64,000 nt of DNA, taken from positions 5,201,001 to 5,265,000 of the forward strand of contig NC_134754.1 in assembly GCF_050436995.1 (NCBI RefSeq), read 5' to 3'. Each line of letters begins with the position of its first letter. Positions within the stretch are counted from its first letter, which is position 1. Source of the DNA: Anticarsia gemmatalis (lineage: Eukaryota; Arthropoda; Insecta; Lepidoptera; Erebidae). The translations under genes and the position numbers were made by a program. The notes under the pieces were generated by a model, which had not been told where the DNA came from, made no database searches, and was given only the letters and a program-made list of their open reading frames with translations. Shown in pieces: positions 26,401 to 38,655 of the stretch.

Positions 26401-29400
26401 CCTCAGATAGCTTTTCAGTCGTTGTTATTCCATCTCCAGACTTTAGCAATATCAAATGTAATGTCACTTACAAGAAAACAAAAGAAGAATATTATTTCTT
26501 GAACAACCGAACGATATCGAATTAAGCACCAACCCAAACAATATATTCTCATAAGATCTACCTCTAAATCACAAAGAAAACATCTAGCGAAAGTGTCCCT
26601 TACACAAACCTTAATGGAATGAAATGAAGAACAATAAGAAATCTGATATAAGTGGACTGTAGGAATGTTATTTCAATGGAAACGTTCCGTACTATTTGTT
26701 TTACCTTACGTGCGAATTGTCCGATATGAGACTACGTCTGGAACTCCACACATTTTGATCCAATGAGGTTTGCCGTAAAAAATACAGTGAAACGCCGGGA
26801 ATATCGCTGGAAATTGAAACCTGAATAAATATTAAAAGAAGAGCTATCTGGACTGTGACTTTTTGTTTGATGAGCCCGTTCCGTCCCGAAATTGCTAGTA
26901 TTAAGCCGTTCTTGGAAATAAGTGTAACTGTGATAACGCTAATATTTAGATGGTCAGCATTTACAAATATGAGAATACTGACATTTAAACCATTTAAATG
27001 TGTGCTAGCGTTTTTAATTCACCTTAACTTTACTAAGCAATTTTCAGAATATTCCTAAGACTCAACTTCATAACGATTCCTGGAATATAAGTATAAACTT
27101 TTCATACATTAACACATAATATTTTAGTTTCCAAGTGTTAACCCTTTACTCGCACTAAACCCAAGGCTTACAGGCCTGACACACCCATATTTAACTTTCA
27201 CCGAGTTGACTGGTGTAATTGCCGTATTTTTTTAATACTAGCGACACGATGCAGGCGGTGGAAGTGAGACACAAATAGAAATGAGGTAGAGTCAGTTATT
27301 ACTGACAAGTTTGAGTGCATTAATGTTTGTAAATTTGGTACTGAAGGGTTTATTCCTGGAAGAAACATTTTTGGTAACTATTGAGTATCTACGTACCTAT
27401 TGGTGTTTCTTTTATAGGATTATACAACTAAATTACTTTATTTCTCAAATTTATTTTCTCACATTATGCATGTTTGCTCCAAATTAAAAATAAACATAAG
27501 CTTCGTGCCTTTTTTCATAATTTTCCTGTTTCGTACAAACACAGCAAAACAAACGGAAAAAATAAGAAAAGTAAACAAACATTTTTCCGCTCAATTAATA
27601 CATTAATACGATATCAACATCGTAATACGTAAAACCATTTGTACGTAATATCCAGCCCAACGGGATTCGAAACACAAAGGGATTTAGGTAACCCCACGGT
27701 TATTATGGGTTAATATTACTTGTAACACTGCCATGTAATGCCTAACGAATCATCTCTCATAAATTTTAATTAAACATTTGATACTCCGGCCGCTGCGTAA
27801 TCTACTTTAAAATTAATGTTCGTATTTATTTAAAACTTTGTGCTCGATACATCGATTATGACGGATTATGGGAAGCTAAGAATTTACTTACTAAAAGGCT
27901 TATACAGCGTTTATATCCGTAAATATAAATCGTTTCAAGTAGTCATAAGCACTTGCGATACTATAAAGTTTGCTAGCTCATGATATATACACACTGAATC
28001 TGTTGCAAACCAGATTATTCATAAAAAAATCTGCAGGATAATGATTTCACAGCATATTTTATGACGTATCTAATAATTACTCTTGATTTATTATCAGAAC
28101 AACACACTTATCCAATTTATAAGAATTGCATGTCTAGAAAATAATAAGTCGAACGGAAGTTTATTATACTTTAGTTCTGACTAATAAAGTTAGTCATAAC
28201 TCGCCACAATAGTCAACCCTCAATTAGCAACTAGATTTACGAGTCGCCTGGAAACCAGTTTATAAATAACAATACTCTTTCGAATAATATTTATGGCTCT
28301 AGATTAATACGTTAGCCGCGGTTATATCCCCGGAGCCTTAACAAGGGAATTATGGGTCATTTTGTCCAAAATTCTCTAGCCCACCTACGAATATAATGAA
28401 TCAAATTGTCGGCCACCCGCGCATCCGAAAATACTTCACGTACAAATCCGACTGATGAATTTTTAATCCTTCCAAAATATAGTTATTTAACCCACTGATA
28501 TTAACCTCTCTCGATTTATAAACTTCTTACTTTATTTGATCAAGTCACGCTTGCGTATGTTATAAAATGAAAATGGTATTTTTACGCCGAAAAAACGTGA
28601 TGCCGTATAAAATTCCTCGTGATTAAATTGTGAGGCTTTATGTTTTTATTCTTACTTTCCGGGAGAGATAAAGGTCGTAAATGATAAGCACTAAGCCAGG
28701 TATTAGAGCAGACCATTCGAAATCTTAAAAAGAAATCTTACTCCGCAGTAGGCTTTGTTATATAAAATTGCGGTCATTGCCGATACTGATTGAATACTGT
28801 ACGGATCAACAATGAACTGCCGACCTTCACCTAACAAACTGATTGTAATAGATACCGGTAACGTCAAGCCTTTGAAATAATAACATAATTTCCGAGCAGC
28901 CACAATAAAACATGATCTGATTGAGCCCTTGTAACTTAACACGTGACCTGCTCATATTGGCACCGGTGCAACAATATTTACTCCTACATCAAAGTACGTA
29001 ACTGGAGTAAAGGGAGCTCAGGGACTGTTTCGTTTAACCCTCACGCAGTAAACACGTTTGTACGCGAACAGGATAAGTCGGTTATGGTCTTTTGATATTA
29101 GTCTCGGTGGCCTCGTGACGTAAGTAATATTGGCTCGGAAGGCAAGTATGGAAGTTTTGATGTGGCGTATTAGCTTGCAAATATAGAACCCATACAAAAC
29201 ACTTATTGATCGAATGTTAGTCGGTGCAAGTTGCAAACTGAAATTTATGAGCGAGCGGTAAGTAAGAGCTCTTCGGGATCGGTTACTTTGCTTCAGTTCA
29301 GTCGGTACGGGCTTTGTTTATTGCTAGCCTCAGATACACCGTCTTGCGCTTATGAATATTGATAACGGAGTTGCTTACAGTTCAAACTTTTTGAAAGAGC

Positions 29401-32400
29401 GATATTAATATTGGATAGCGGGACGCTTTATTCGCTACCTTTTTGCTGCGAGCCGCCGGGGTTAGTTTCAGTTCCAAGAAATATTGGTTAAGAGAAAATA
29501 TTTCTGTTTACATCTCTATGAATTACAAAGAGTGGAATAATTAATCTAAGTAGAAGCTATTTCCTTGAAACCATATTTTCCCTATTCATCCTAGTTTTGC
29601 AAATATTAAATGTTAAATATTATATAAATATAAAAATAATTTGACTGTAATCTGGAAGGGTTTTACAGTTGATTCATAGTCTTCAAATGATTATGGTGGT
29701 TTTATTTACTAATTTATTGGATCACCAAGTTATTAAATTTAAACCTGGAATACCACCATCACCTTGTAAACTCCCTGTTACACGCATTTACTCACCTTAG
29801 GATCAAATATCTAACACACGTTAATACCGAGTATTGTACCAACAATGGATACTCAGATATTTGAGTTGTTCAAGATGTTATCTAAATAGATATTGGATTA
29901 ATCCTATCTATTGATCGTGGTATAATATATTCTGATTCAAGTACCCTTGTTAAAGTTGGTTGATGCCGACAGCCGAACCCCTTGATGTAGCGTACATTGC
30001 TATTTCATTTGATCTTGTTGGTCTCATCAAATATTAAAGATGTTAAACTTGAGTGAAAGATAGAAATGCGCCGAGGAAGTTTGTTGCATCGACTTTAAAG
30101 CGAGACTTCGATCCGGGTAATGCAAACAAAAACGTTTAATCAGTTTTAGGAAATACGTGAAGTCTGGAATACTGTTTACTTCGAGTGTAAAAAGCAAAGG
30201 CATCATGCTTTAGTGTAGACATTAATTAATACTAAACTTGTTTTTCGTAGATAAGAGATCGAAAAAAAATTTTAAAGTCTTGATGGATATCAGCTATAAT
30301 TACTCCGCTTTGATATGAAATAATAAATAACAATATTGAATTTATTTTGTAATATTTATTATACTTACTATTATTTCTAACAAAATATTGGTTAACTGTA
30401 AAATACAGATATACAACCTACAGTTTGTACGTGTCATAAGACCCCTTGCTTGCAAAACATCTCCCCCTGTTGATGCGCTATAATAGAATGAGCTTTTCGG
30501 AAACATTGCCACAACACCACACAAAAACACCAATATCAAGTAATAACAAAAATCTTTATTGACCTATGACTTGCACGATTTCTGCATTCTTTGTCCCATA
30601 AGAAACCTTCCCATACTCATGCGTTTAATTTAAATCTCATTACGTCTTATGCGAATGTAATATATCGTCTCTCATGGTGTTTTAAACTTAATGCTGCTTG
30701 AAGTTCTGATCGTCCCCAAAGAGAATTAGAGCGTGAATGTATACAGGTACGAATATCATTATAGCATTCCCTTTCATATCATTATAAAATTATTTGTGAA
30801 CTTTAAAAACTCTGAAACTTTCAACTGCAATAAGTTTGTACTAAAATAGTGTCTACGTAATGGTCGTTAAGGAGATACAAACATAACAATATATAACATT
30901 TTTTTATTTATTTTAAGAACTATAAACAAGGCGTATTCCCGCGTGGTCAACAAAAAACTTCACATTGAAACGGAACTATGTGAGTTTTCACACTGTTATG
31001 TAAAAACATTGAGTTTCATCTACATAAATCTGCAGTACATTTACGTAATTTATTGTACTCCATACGTTTATTCGCATCGTCCGTTTATTTAACACTCAAG
31101 ACCGAGTTCAAACAAAAATCTCAACCCGTTAAACGCTCATGCATTTAAATTTGTTAAGCCATTCTTATACGGGGATCTTTGTTAGATACCTAATTGCTAC
31201 ATTTGCATATAAGGCCCAATTATGAACTCATCGGACCAAATTACATTTTAAACAAATAGAGGGTTAAATTGGTATAATGTCGGGTTAATTATCAAATGTT
31301 ATTGGGTTCATAAAAACAACATTCTTCCATTGTTTAGGGAAGGTAAGTCCGGTTTAATGGTTACAGGAACATTTTCATGTTCCCCCTAAGCATGAGCCGG
31401 AAAGTATATTTTAAAGGGATATTATTATATACCTACCTATTTCTATACTTGGATTTTTTATTTCTATTGAAATAAGTTTTAATGGTTTTGACATAAAACA
31501 ACGATAAAATTATCATAAAATTTACTTTAATTTGCCATCAACTAACATAACAGAACTATATAATTTCAAACGAGTGCAATTACCACAAAAACTATTCAAA
31601 GATTTCGAACACTCGTCTTTATATTCGAAACTTTAATACGAAATGCAGCTATTATTATAGTCATGGAATCCTAAGTAAAATCACTTTTATTGTACTAAAC
31701 TATAAACAAAACAGTCACGAGACATAACTTGCGGTGAATTCCCACTATTTGGGTCCGACTAATGCTTTTAAAAGTTAATAAAAGGTGCAGCAGTGCTATT
31801 CAGTTGCCTCATTAAAAATATCACACGGGGAATAAAAATAAGGCTGGTGGGTATAAATAACTACTACCTCCATATAAATCTTGGTTTACAGTTTGCAGGG
31901 TTGTCGAAATGTTGCTATATCGAGCAGGCGCCTATCAACAGTAGCGGGGTCGTGAACGTTTGACGCGATCTTATCGAGTTTGTATCGAATTTTTGACGTT
32001 TAGTCGACAATATCGAACAGAACCTAGTTCTTAAAACAGGTGTTAGAGGCGCCGTACTGTTATTCTAATAAGCGATAATAATGTTCGCTCTATTAACTAC
32101 AAAATCGTAAGCGTGCTTTATGGGCCAGCTTGCAATATGAGAAGTCAGTTCTTTGAACATTACATTATTTAAAAAAAAAATGCTCTTTGTAAATTTCAAA
32201 AGTAATAAAAAGATAAGCTTCACAGGACATCAAATCAAACTTGACGGCAATTGATTTTTTCCAAACGGAGAGACTTTAAATTTCAGACAGTTTAGTGTCC
32301 AAACCATTCCTTTTTTGTTTTTAAGAGTTTGAAGTTGAACAACTAATAATGAATTGAACACATTCTGACCTACATTAGAAAAGTTCCATTTTCTGTTTAA

Positions 32401-32455
32401 ATAAATGTGTCAAGAATTTTGAAACCTACATTAATATATTCAGATCTAAATTTAA
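23406..32455. other. Gene-free AT-rich stretch
   Basis: No supported gene. A TATG microsatellite-like run lies near 23644-23660, and a 62-base hairpin candidate at 25676-25737 is listed separately. The segment 28950-29480 is richer in CpG than its surroundings and contains TTCAGTTCAGTCGG (initiator-like) and CGGTAAGTAAG (donor-like). It could be an upstream exon or regulatory region of a gene outside the window, but no reading frame supports that. The segment 31900-32070 is also CpG-richer and unexplained. Confidence 0.5.
25676..25737. repeat. Hairpin with a perfect 16-bp stem
   Basis: ATTAAATTGATATTGT (25689-25704) pairs perfectly with 25713-25728 across an 8-base loop. After an asymmetric bulge an outer TGAAT/ATTCA stem adds five pairs. 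The 62-base size is in the range of insect microRNA precursors, but the stem is AT-rich and I recognise no known microRNA seed. A tiny fold-back element is an equally good explanation. Confidence 0.45.
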
Positions 32456-32653
32456 TTTGACATATCTGCCAAGTTCTTAGTGAGTTCACACACGGCTGAG
32501 GTGGGCCACAAACGCTGGTTCGTCAACCCTCGCCAGCATAGCTTGGCTACCCGCAATGAATACTCGAGTTTTCTGCCTGAACTGTGGGGTGGAAATGTAC
32601 GGCAATATGGGAATAAAATCCTGGATTTAATCTTCGCACAAGTCGCCGTTTAA
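32456..32653 (+). pseudogene. ATG-less coding relic, tentatively PIF/Harbinger transposase N-terminus
   Basis: A 65-codon open frame with no start ATG and an in-frame TAA at 32651-32653 lies in a clearly GC-richer island. Its translation includes GHKRWFVNP (residues 17-25), RNEYSSFLPELW (residues 32-43), then QYGNKILDLI. From memory of the family, PIF/Harbinger nucleases and HARBI1-like proteins start with a basic-Trp/Phe-x-V-x-P motif, then an acidic/aromatic segment ending in EL, then an aromatic N-x-x-R-M/I-x-x-x-x-F-D-x-L-L segment. The order and spacing resemble that, but the resemblance is short. The catalytic DDE core is absent, so nothing active remains. TTCTTAG at 32474-32480 resembles a splice acceptor, so an exon of a host gene derived from such a transposase is an alternative. 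Confidence 0.4.
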
Positions 32654-35562
32654 TCTTGCAGTAGATATGGCAAAGCTAAATAATAAATGTGTACACGATC
32701 ACGGTAAATTGCATTGTGGCAACGTTATTATATAATGTTATAACAGCTTTTGAGGGTTAAAAGTTTCGTGTGTTAAAAGTACGAATAGAGATGAGTCACT
32801 GTGTTTTGTGACTTGGTTTGAAGTTAATTATGTTAAGCAAATACTCATGAAATTGTGTTTAATGAGGATGATTAAAAACATTATTAATTCAGTGTTCGTT
32901 ACTGAAGACTGGATTGAACATTGACAGAAGGTTTAGTTAATGTATATTTAAGAAGTTACTTGCTATTTCGATTTATTTATCTTGATCTAGATTTAGAAAG
33001 GCAAAGCTCATGACGTAAGTGTAATAAAATACTAAGAGCAATCTTTATTTATTGCCTAAAAGATGTTGGTAATTTATTTTTTGATACATCAAAAAAGTTG
33101 TTTAGGTTGTGAATTTATGTTAAATTTTTATTTATTGTTAAATATTTGTGCTCTAACTCACATGTATAGAATGATTTTGTTTTCAAAATAATTAATGATT
33201 GTAGGGTTTTTTAAAAATTATGTAACAATGTTTTTGCGATACATTTTGTCTTCTAATTACATACTCTGGCAAACAATGCAAAACAATTCAATTTCAAATT
33301 TAAAACAGGTGTAAAAGTTCTAAAACACGTCTAAGAAAGAAATGTACTTCATAAAATCTGTCCGGCAAAACAAAGCTAAAAAGAAATCACTATTAACCAA
33401 AAGCAAATAAAGCATCAGATTACAATTCGTACAAAAATAATGAACTCGGTTCATTTATTTATGTGCATTTCAAAGGGCGAGCTAGTTTGTTAGGGAGCTA
33501 AAACCTCATTATTTAGACAAGTTAATAAGAATTCCTAAGTCGCATTTACGTCAAGACGAAACGTACACTGTTAGACATTAAGCTAAGAAAAAAGAAGATT
33601 AGAAGGAAAACATACAGAGTTAATGTTTTAGAACATTTATTGTTGGGCTATAATAGGCCGCATAAAACACTACTACTGTAAACATGTTACAGAAACTATT
33701 ACATGACGTAATATATATTTTTTTATATTTATTAAAACCCATTAATTATGATACACTTTATCTTGTAGCTGAGACTTTTTCAAACAATGAATACTAAGAA
33801 CAAGGAAACTAAATAATTTGTGAATCATGCAAATATTAAAATTTGTTTGGTGAATCGAAGTTGCTCTATCCATCGCATTGGTTTACTGACTACCACTACA
33901 CCAAAAGTCGTCATTATAAGAACTATGAGCAGTGAATAAATAAATCGATAGATTAATCAGTATGGATAGCTTCAATAACTTTCATGTTACAAAACCGTTT
34001 AACGAACAATTGCATCCTATCATTTATATTTATATCAACAATCAAAACCAATCGAGCAAGCGAACAACAATATCAAACAAATCATCACAGCTATTAATAT
34101 TACGGAACACGTACGAAGATTTGTCAAATAAAATCAAGAACCGCCTACGTCATTGAAAGACAATGCTCAATTACTTCTGCCACCTACTGCTGCAGGACTG
34201 GGTGTGTACAAAATGAGAGACTTTATAAATGACGGCTTATTCTTCACGCGCTGACGTCTCACTGGTTGTTTGTTTCATGAGTTGTTAGATGACGAAATCG
34301 ATAATCTTTTGAAACAATGGATCAATTTTCGTAGGAAGATACATTAGAAATGTAATAACTAACAGTGCACTTTAATTATATCTGATAAGTTTTTAGAATC
34401 GAACATGTTTTGAATTCCAGAAACAAGAGCGATTACAAATATATTATGTTATTACATACGAATCTCTTCATATGAAAGTCCTCAAAAAATCTTTATTTTT
34501 GGTAAAATTCTTGTCAGAATGATGATTTAAAGCTCCTCAAAGTTCGTTATAATCGTATCACAGAATTATATAATGTTTTATAACAAATCCAAATCAATAA
34601 ATACACAAATAGGATTATCTTCTCCAGAACTTTCCAGATTGTGGGTGTAAGCTACAAGCGCCGATCATTTAAGCTCAAATATCATTGAACCGGCTACAAT
34701 AGACAAGTTTAAACCAATACGAACAGTCGTATAAATAAATTGTCTTGATACAGAATGCCAGAACAATTGCAAATACAACCGCTTGGTAGATATTTATGAA
34801 CAGTAAAGTAGTAGAAGAAAGTCAAGTAGATACATTTACAGGACAGTTTTGAGTGGATTCCTTATATATTATATTTTCAGCTACAATCAAATGTAGTATA
34901 ATGCAACAGATTAATAATACACAATATTTATTCAAAATTTTACTTTGTCAACAACTTCCATAAAAAATACAAAAATAAAAATACTGGCAACTGACGTCAT
35001 TGGTCAAATTTTAAATTAAAACCCTGTTTTCCGGTAACAACGAAAATGTAACATCAAACGTTGAGATTTATCTTTGTACTAGTTTAAAACTAAACCGTGT
35101 GCGGTACAAGATTTCAATAATACAGTGCAGTAAAAAACAACACAGAAATTAAGGATCATATTACTAAAATCCATTAGAGTAACCAATAAAAATAGACTCG
35201 TGTTCACGTAGGGACGACCCTAAAGTCAGTCATCCGAAATAAAAAGGCGATAAAAGGAGTCTTACTGATTGTCTTGATAAGTTGATGTATAAAGTGTTTG
35301 GTTTTAGTTAAGCTATTAAAATTAGGGTTAGATAATGGACAGTATTCGGAAAATAGTCCTTTGTTTTGCGCTGTCGTTTGCTACAACATGATTGTTCTTT
35401 GTGAAGATCATGTTTTTCCGCGATTCGCTGATGAATATTCCAAAACTGTGTTTAAAAATTTTATTTGCAGTTAAAAAATGTGAATAAAAGGAATAAAGCT
35501 GTGCATCAGAAATATATCTACTATAGATTTTGAATCAGCAGCCCGATTCTATGCAGTCGGCA
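32654..35562. other. Gene-free AT-rich stretch
   Basis: No supported gene or element. A perfect CRE-type TGACGTCA is followed directly by TTGG (an inverted CCAAT-like box) at 34992-35003, in otherwise unremarkable sequence. The short open frame starting at 33962 is AT-driven with no recognisable domain. Confidence 0.55.
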
Positions 35563-35862
35563 CTATAGAGTATCAAGAGTTTAACATCTATACTATACTA
35601 ATATTATAAAGCTAAAGAGTTTGTTTGTTTGTTTGAACGCGCTAAGCTTAAGAACTACTGGTCCGATTAGAAAAAATCTTTCAGAGTTAGATAGTCTTTT
35701 TATCGAGAATACGAGCTACGACCAATAGAAGCAGAGTAGCGATAAAAAATGTTACACAAACGGAGAATTTTGAACCATTCTCTCTTATGTGACGCAAGCA
35801 AAGTTGCGCAGGTCAGCTAGTTTTAAATATACTGCAAAAGTCGGTTAGAGGCGCTGATCAAA
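35563..35862 (-). repeat. Family X dispersed repeat, copy 2, split by a Helitron-like element
   Basis: The two flanks of the Helitron-like insertion at 35587-35820 join into one family X copy on the minus strand. GATCAGCGCCTCTAACCG and TATATTTAAAA lie on one side, and TGTTAAACTCTTGATACTCT on the other. With the insertion removed, the order and spacing match the uninterrupted copy at 38575-38655, which has TATTTAAATGTCAAATTCTC at the equivalent junction. This gives a relative age: family X is older than this Helitron insertion. Confidence 0.6.
35587..35820 (+). mobile_element. Helitron-like non-autonomous element, complete (234 bp)
   Basis: The element starts TCTATACTATACTAATATT and ends GGTCAGCTAG. 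It sits between an A (35586) and a T (35821), the standard Helitron target. Near the 3' end CGCAA/TTGCG forms a short hairpin 12 bases before the end. Inside are TATAAAGCTAAAGAG, a GTTTGTTTGTTTG run, GAACGCGCTAAGC and ACTACTGGTCCGATT, in the same order as the inverted copy at 51957-52206. No Rep/helicase coding sequence is present, so it would have been mobilised by a larger relative. Confidence 0.75.
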
Positions 35863-36631
35863 CTTTCATACAAAATTTATTGATGGCGAGTCAGTTGCAT
35901 ATACTTTACAAATGGTAGAAAATCGCGCTACAAGTGCCACTAAATGATACAAGTACTAAGCTCAATTGAAGGTAAGCATCAAGAACCCAATATGGTAAAG
36001 GTATAGGTAATTTGAAAACTGGAACTAGTCGTGAAGCAAAATACCTGAATACAAGTATTCGATGAACTTACCACACCGTTCGAAGTCACACAAGTCCATC
36101 AAATCCCATACAAGCAGATATTTAAAGATAAGAATACATAAACAAGTAAATAAAACAGTAAATATGGTAAACAAATTGAAATGAAACGATTTCACGAACG
36201 ATACAAGAATGCGGTTGAAAATGACTTCGCCGTATACGGAATACAACGGCTCGTACTTAGCTTGTCGGGCTTCAAATGTTCATTGATGGACTTATTCCGA
36301 AAAACTGTACTGTAGAGAAAGTGATGAACTTTTTGTATCGGATTATTATATGACTTAAATTCAAAATTTAAAGCAATTTTCACAAAAAAGTATATGATTA
36401 TTGGTTAAATAGGCAGTATTGCAATCAATGTAACTATACCGACTAAGTAGGTATACATCAACTCTAATTTACTGTTCATTTCCGGAATAGTTCGGCTCTT
36501 TAGCAATACACTCTAAGAAATCCAAGATCAATAAAAATAATGTGATTATTTTTAAAATTAATATAAATGATACATTTACTAGATAACTACCCAAAAAAAG
36601 TTGTACTAATATAAGAATTAATATAGCTGCA

Positions 36632-36658
36632 CGTTAAAACTCTATCGCAGTTTTAACG
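36632..36658. repeat. Short perfect hairpin
   Basis: CGTTAAAACT (36632-36641) pairs perfectly with AGTTTTAACG (36649-36658) across the loop CTATCGC. It has no U-run or gene context that would make it a terminator. Function unknown, possibly chance. Confidence 0.4.
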
Positions 36659-38574
36659 CCTCAAAGAATCAGAATAAGTCCACCAATACCCTGAATAAGA
36701 GAAGATATCTTAAGAATCAACACGCGCCGCCCACGAGCGTCCATAATGTCCCAACAAGACCCGAACCAATGATGGGGCACTAAATTAACCATGTCGACTT
36801 TTATAGTTGGACGTTTGTGACGGTGACAGCAAACGGTGCCAACATGTAGACTTCAATACTAACAATGCTTGGGATAATAATGCACCAAAGGGATGAGTAC
36901 TTAAATGGTTTAAGCAACAAGTTACAAGTATCTTGACTCTTAAATTCGAAACTTTTATTCGTCACTTCACTTGTTCGGCCAATTATATAGAGCCTTTGTT
37001 CTAAACCTTTCTTTAGCAAAGCAAGGACCTAATGAATAATATCTCTGTTATATTGTTTTTTATTATAAAGCAGTTCTAAAACCTATTCAAAAGGGTTATC
37101 ATGGTTTAGCATAAACGTAAATAAGCAACACTAATGTAAAAAAAAATGTTTTTACTCATACCTATAGACAAACCAACAGTAAACTGCCCGTCTGTCTGTC
37201 CGTCTAATTTTACTTGCCTAATTATTCTTCAAAGAAAGAACAAGAATGTTTTACACAAAACTGGTAAAATAGGATTTGTATTAAAAATGTAGGATTTACT
37301 GAATCAATGGACAGTACTAACGAGCCAGCACTAATCATCTATCGAGACTTTAGTAACTTCATCCCTTCTATTAATAGATCACGATAATTCTGTGTGAAAC
37401 TTACTCCGGGACTGTCAATCAAAGAGCAGTGACAATCCCTCCCTACGATATCAAATTACAACAAGCGTTTGATAAAACAAAAAATACAGTAACTAATTAA
37501 ACTTGTATCTACCAAGCAGACTGGAAACTACTTAGAAAACATAACTTTTCGTCTGTAATATAAAAAAACAGGTCAGCTGTTATTCTTTTTTAAGTTGATT
37601 GCCCTAAATAATAAGGACAAATAAGGGAGAATAACGACGTCTCCCATTTAGAACGTTTGATGGAAACGTTCAAGCGTGAACATGAATTGCCAGAAAGAAT
37701 AAATTTTACAATGAATTGGCTATAACATTAATTTGAATTGGCTTGTCTCATAATTATAATTCAACGGATGTTGAATCGATTGTAACAATGACGATTAAAC
37801 TGAACGAGTTATTATCGACTCTTAATTTTTAGGTTCGATGCTTCAGTCAGTTTTATGTGTGAACTACACTTAATGGTAATGTATACTTTCTAACCGTCTA
37901 AGACTTCCTGTTGATTTTTAACTACTATATTGTTACGTAAAGTTATATTATCTGAATAGGAGTCGAAATGTCATGTTCAAAATTGGTCGGAGAGATCATC
38001 ATGATTATTGTAACGTGTGAGAGCAATAAAATTTAATCCGAATTTCACTTGTAGAAAACGATTGTTAAGACGATAGGCAAATTGTAAATTTATAATACCT
38101 AAGTAACAGATTTCATAGATAGTTTGCGTTTAACAGGCTGTGGTAATCTGAAAGAAAGCTGTATGTAGTACTTAATTATTGATTTAAGTATTGATTAAAT
38201 TAAGTATTGGTTTAAATTTCAATACAGTTCGTTAAAAAGCGTATATGTTTTATAATTTACAAGTGAAGTAACTAACGTACACAATATTAGACCACACAAA
38301 ACATGACTGTAGAAATTTTGATTCTCAAAACTCTTGACTAGCAAGTCACTCTCTATAAACAGTTAACCTAATACTCATTTTAGAGGAAGTTGTTGCTACA
38401 TGACTGTCAATATTGAACCATCGAAATTTTTACTACAAATTATGTTCGAACAATTTGAAGTCAATTTCTATCTAATAACTATCCCGCGGTATTTTATTGA
38501 ACTGTTTGGAAACTTTTAAATTGGTGTAAAATTATTAACTTGATTAGTGCCAGAGCAATTTTTATAATATTTAA

Positions 38575-38655
38575 GACTCATCAGCGCCTCTAGCGGGCAA
38601 TTTAGAAACACATTGTTATTTAAATGTCAAATTCTCGATATTAACGACTTTAGAG
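38575..38655 (+). repeat. Family X dispersed repeat, copy 3 (uninterrupted)
   Basis: This copy reads CATCAGCGCCTCTAGCGG, then TATTTAAATGTCAAATTCTC, then GATATTAACGACTTTAGAG. It is the reference used to see that the copy at 35563-35862 is interrupted. Class unknown: no inverted ends and no coding frame. Confidence 0.5.

Noticed and set aside
31900..32070. CpG-richer segment with TCGA-containing repeats, considered as a MITE
   Set aside because: No matching inverted ends or target duplication could be found by eye, so it is mentioned only as unexplained composition.
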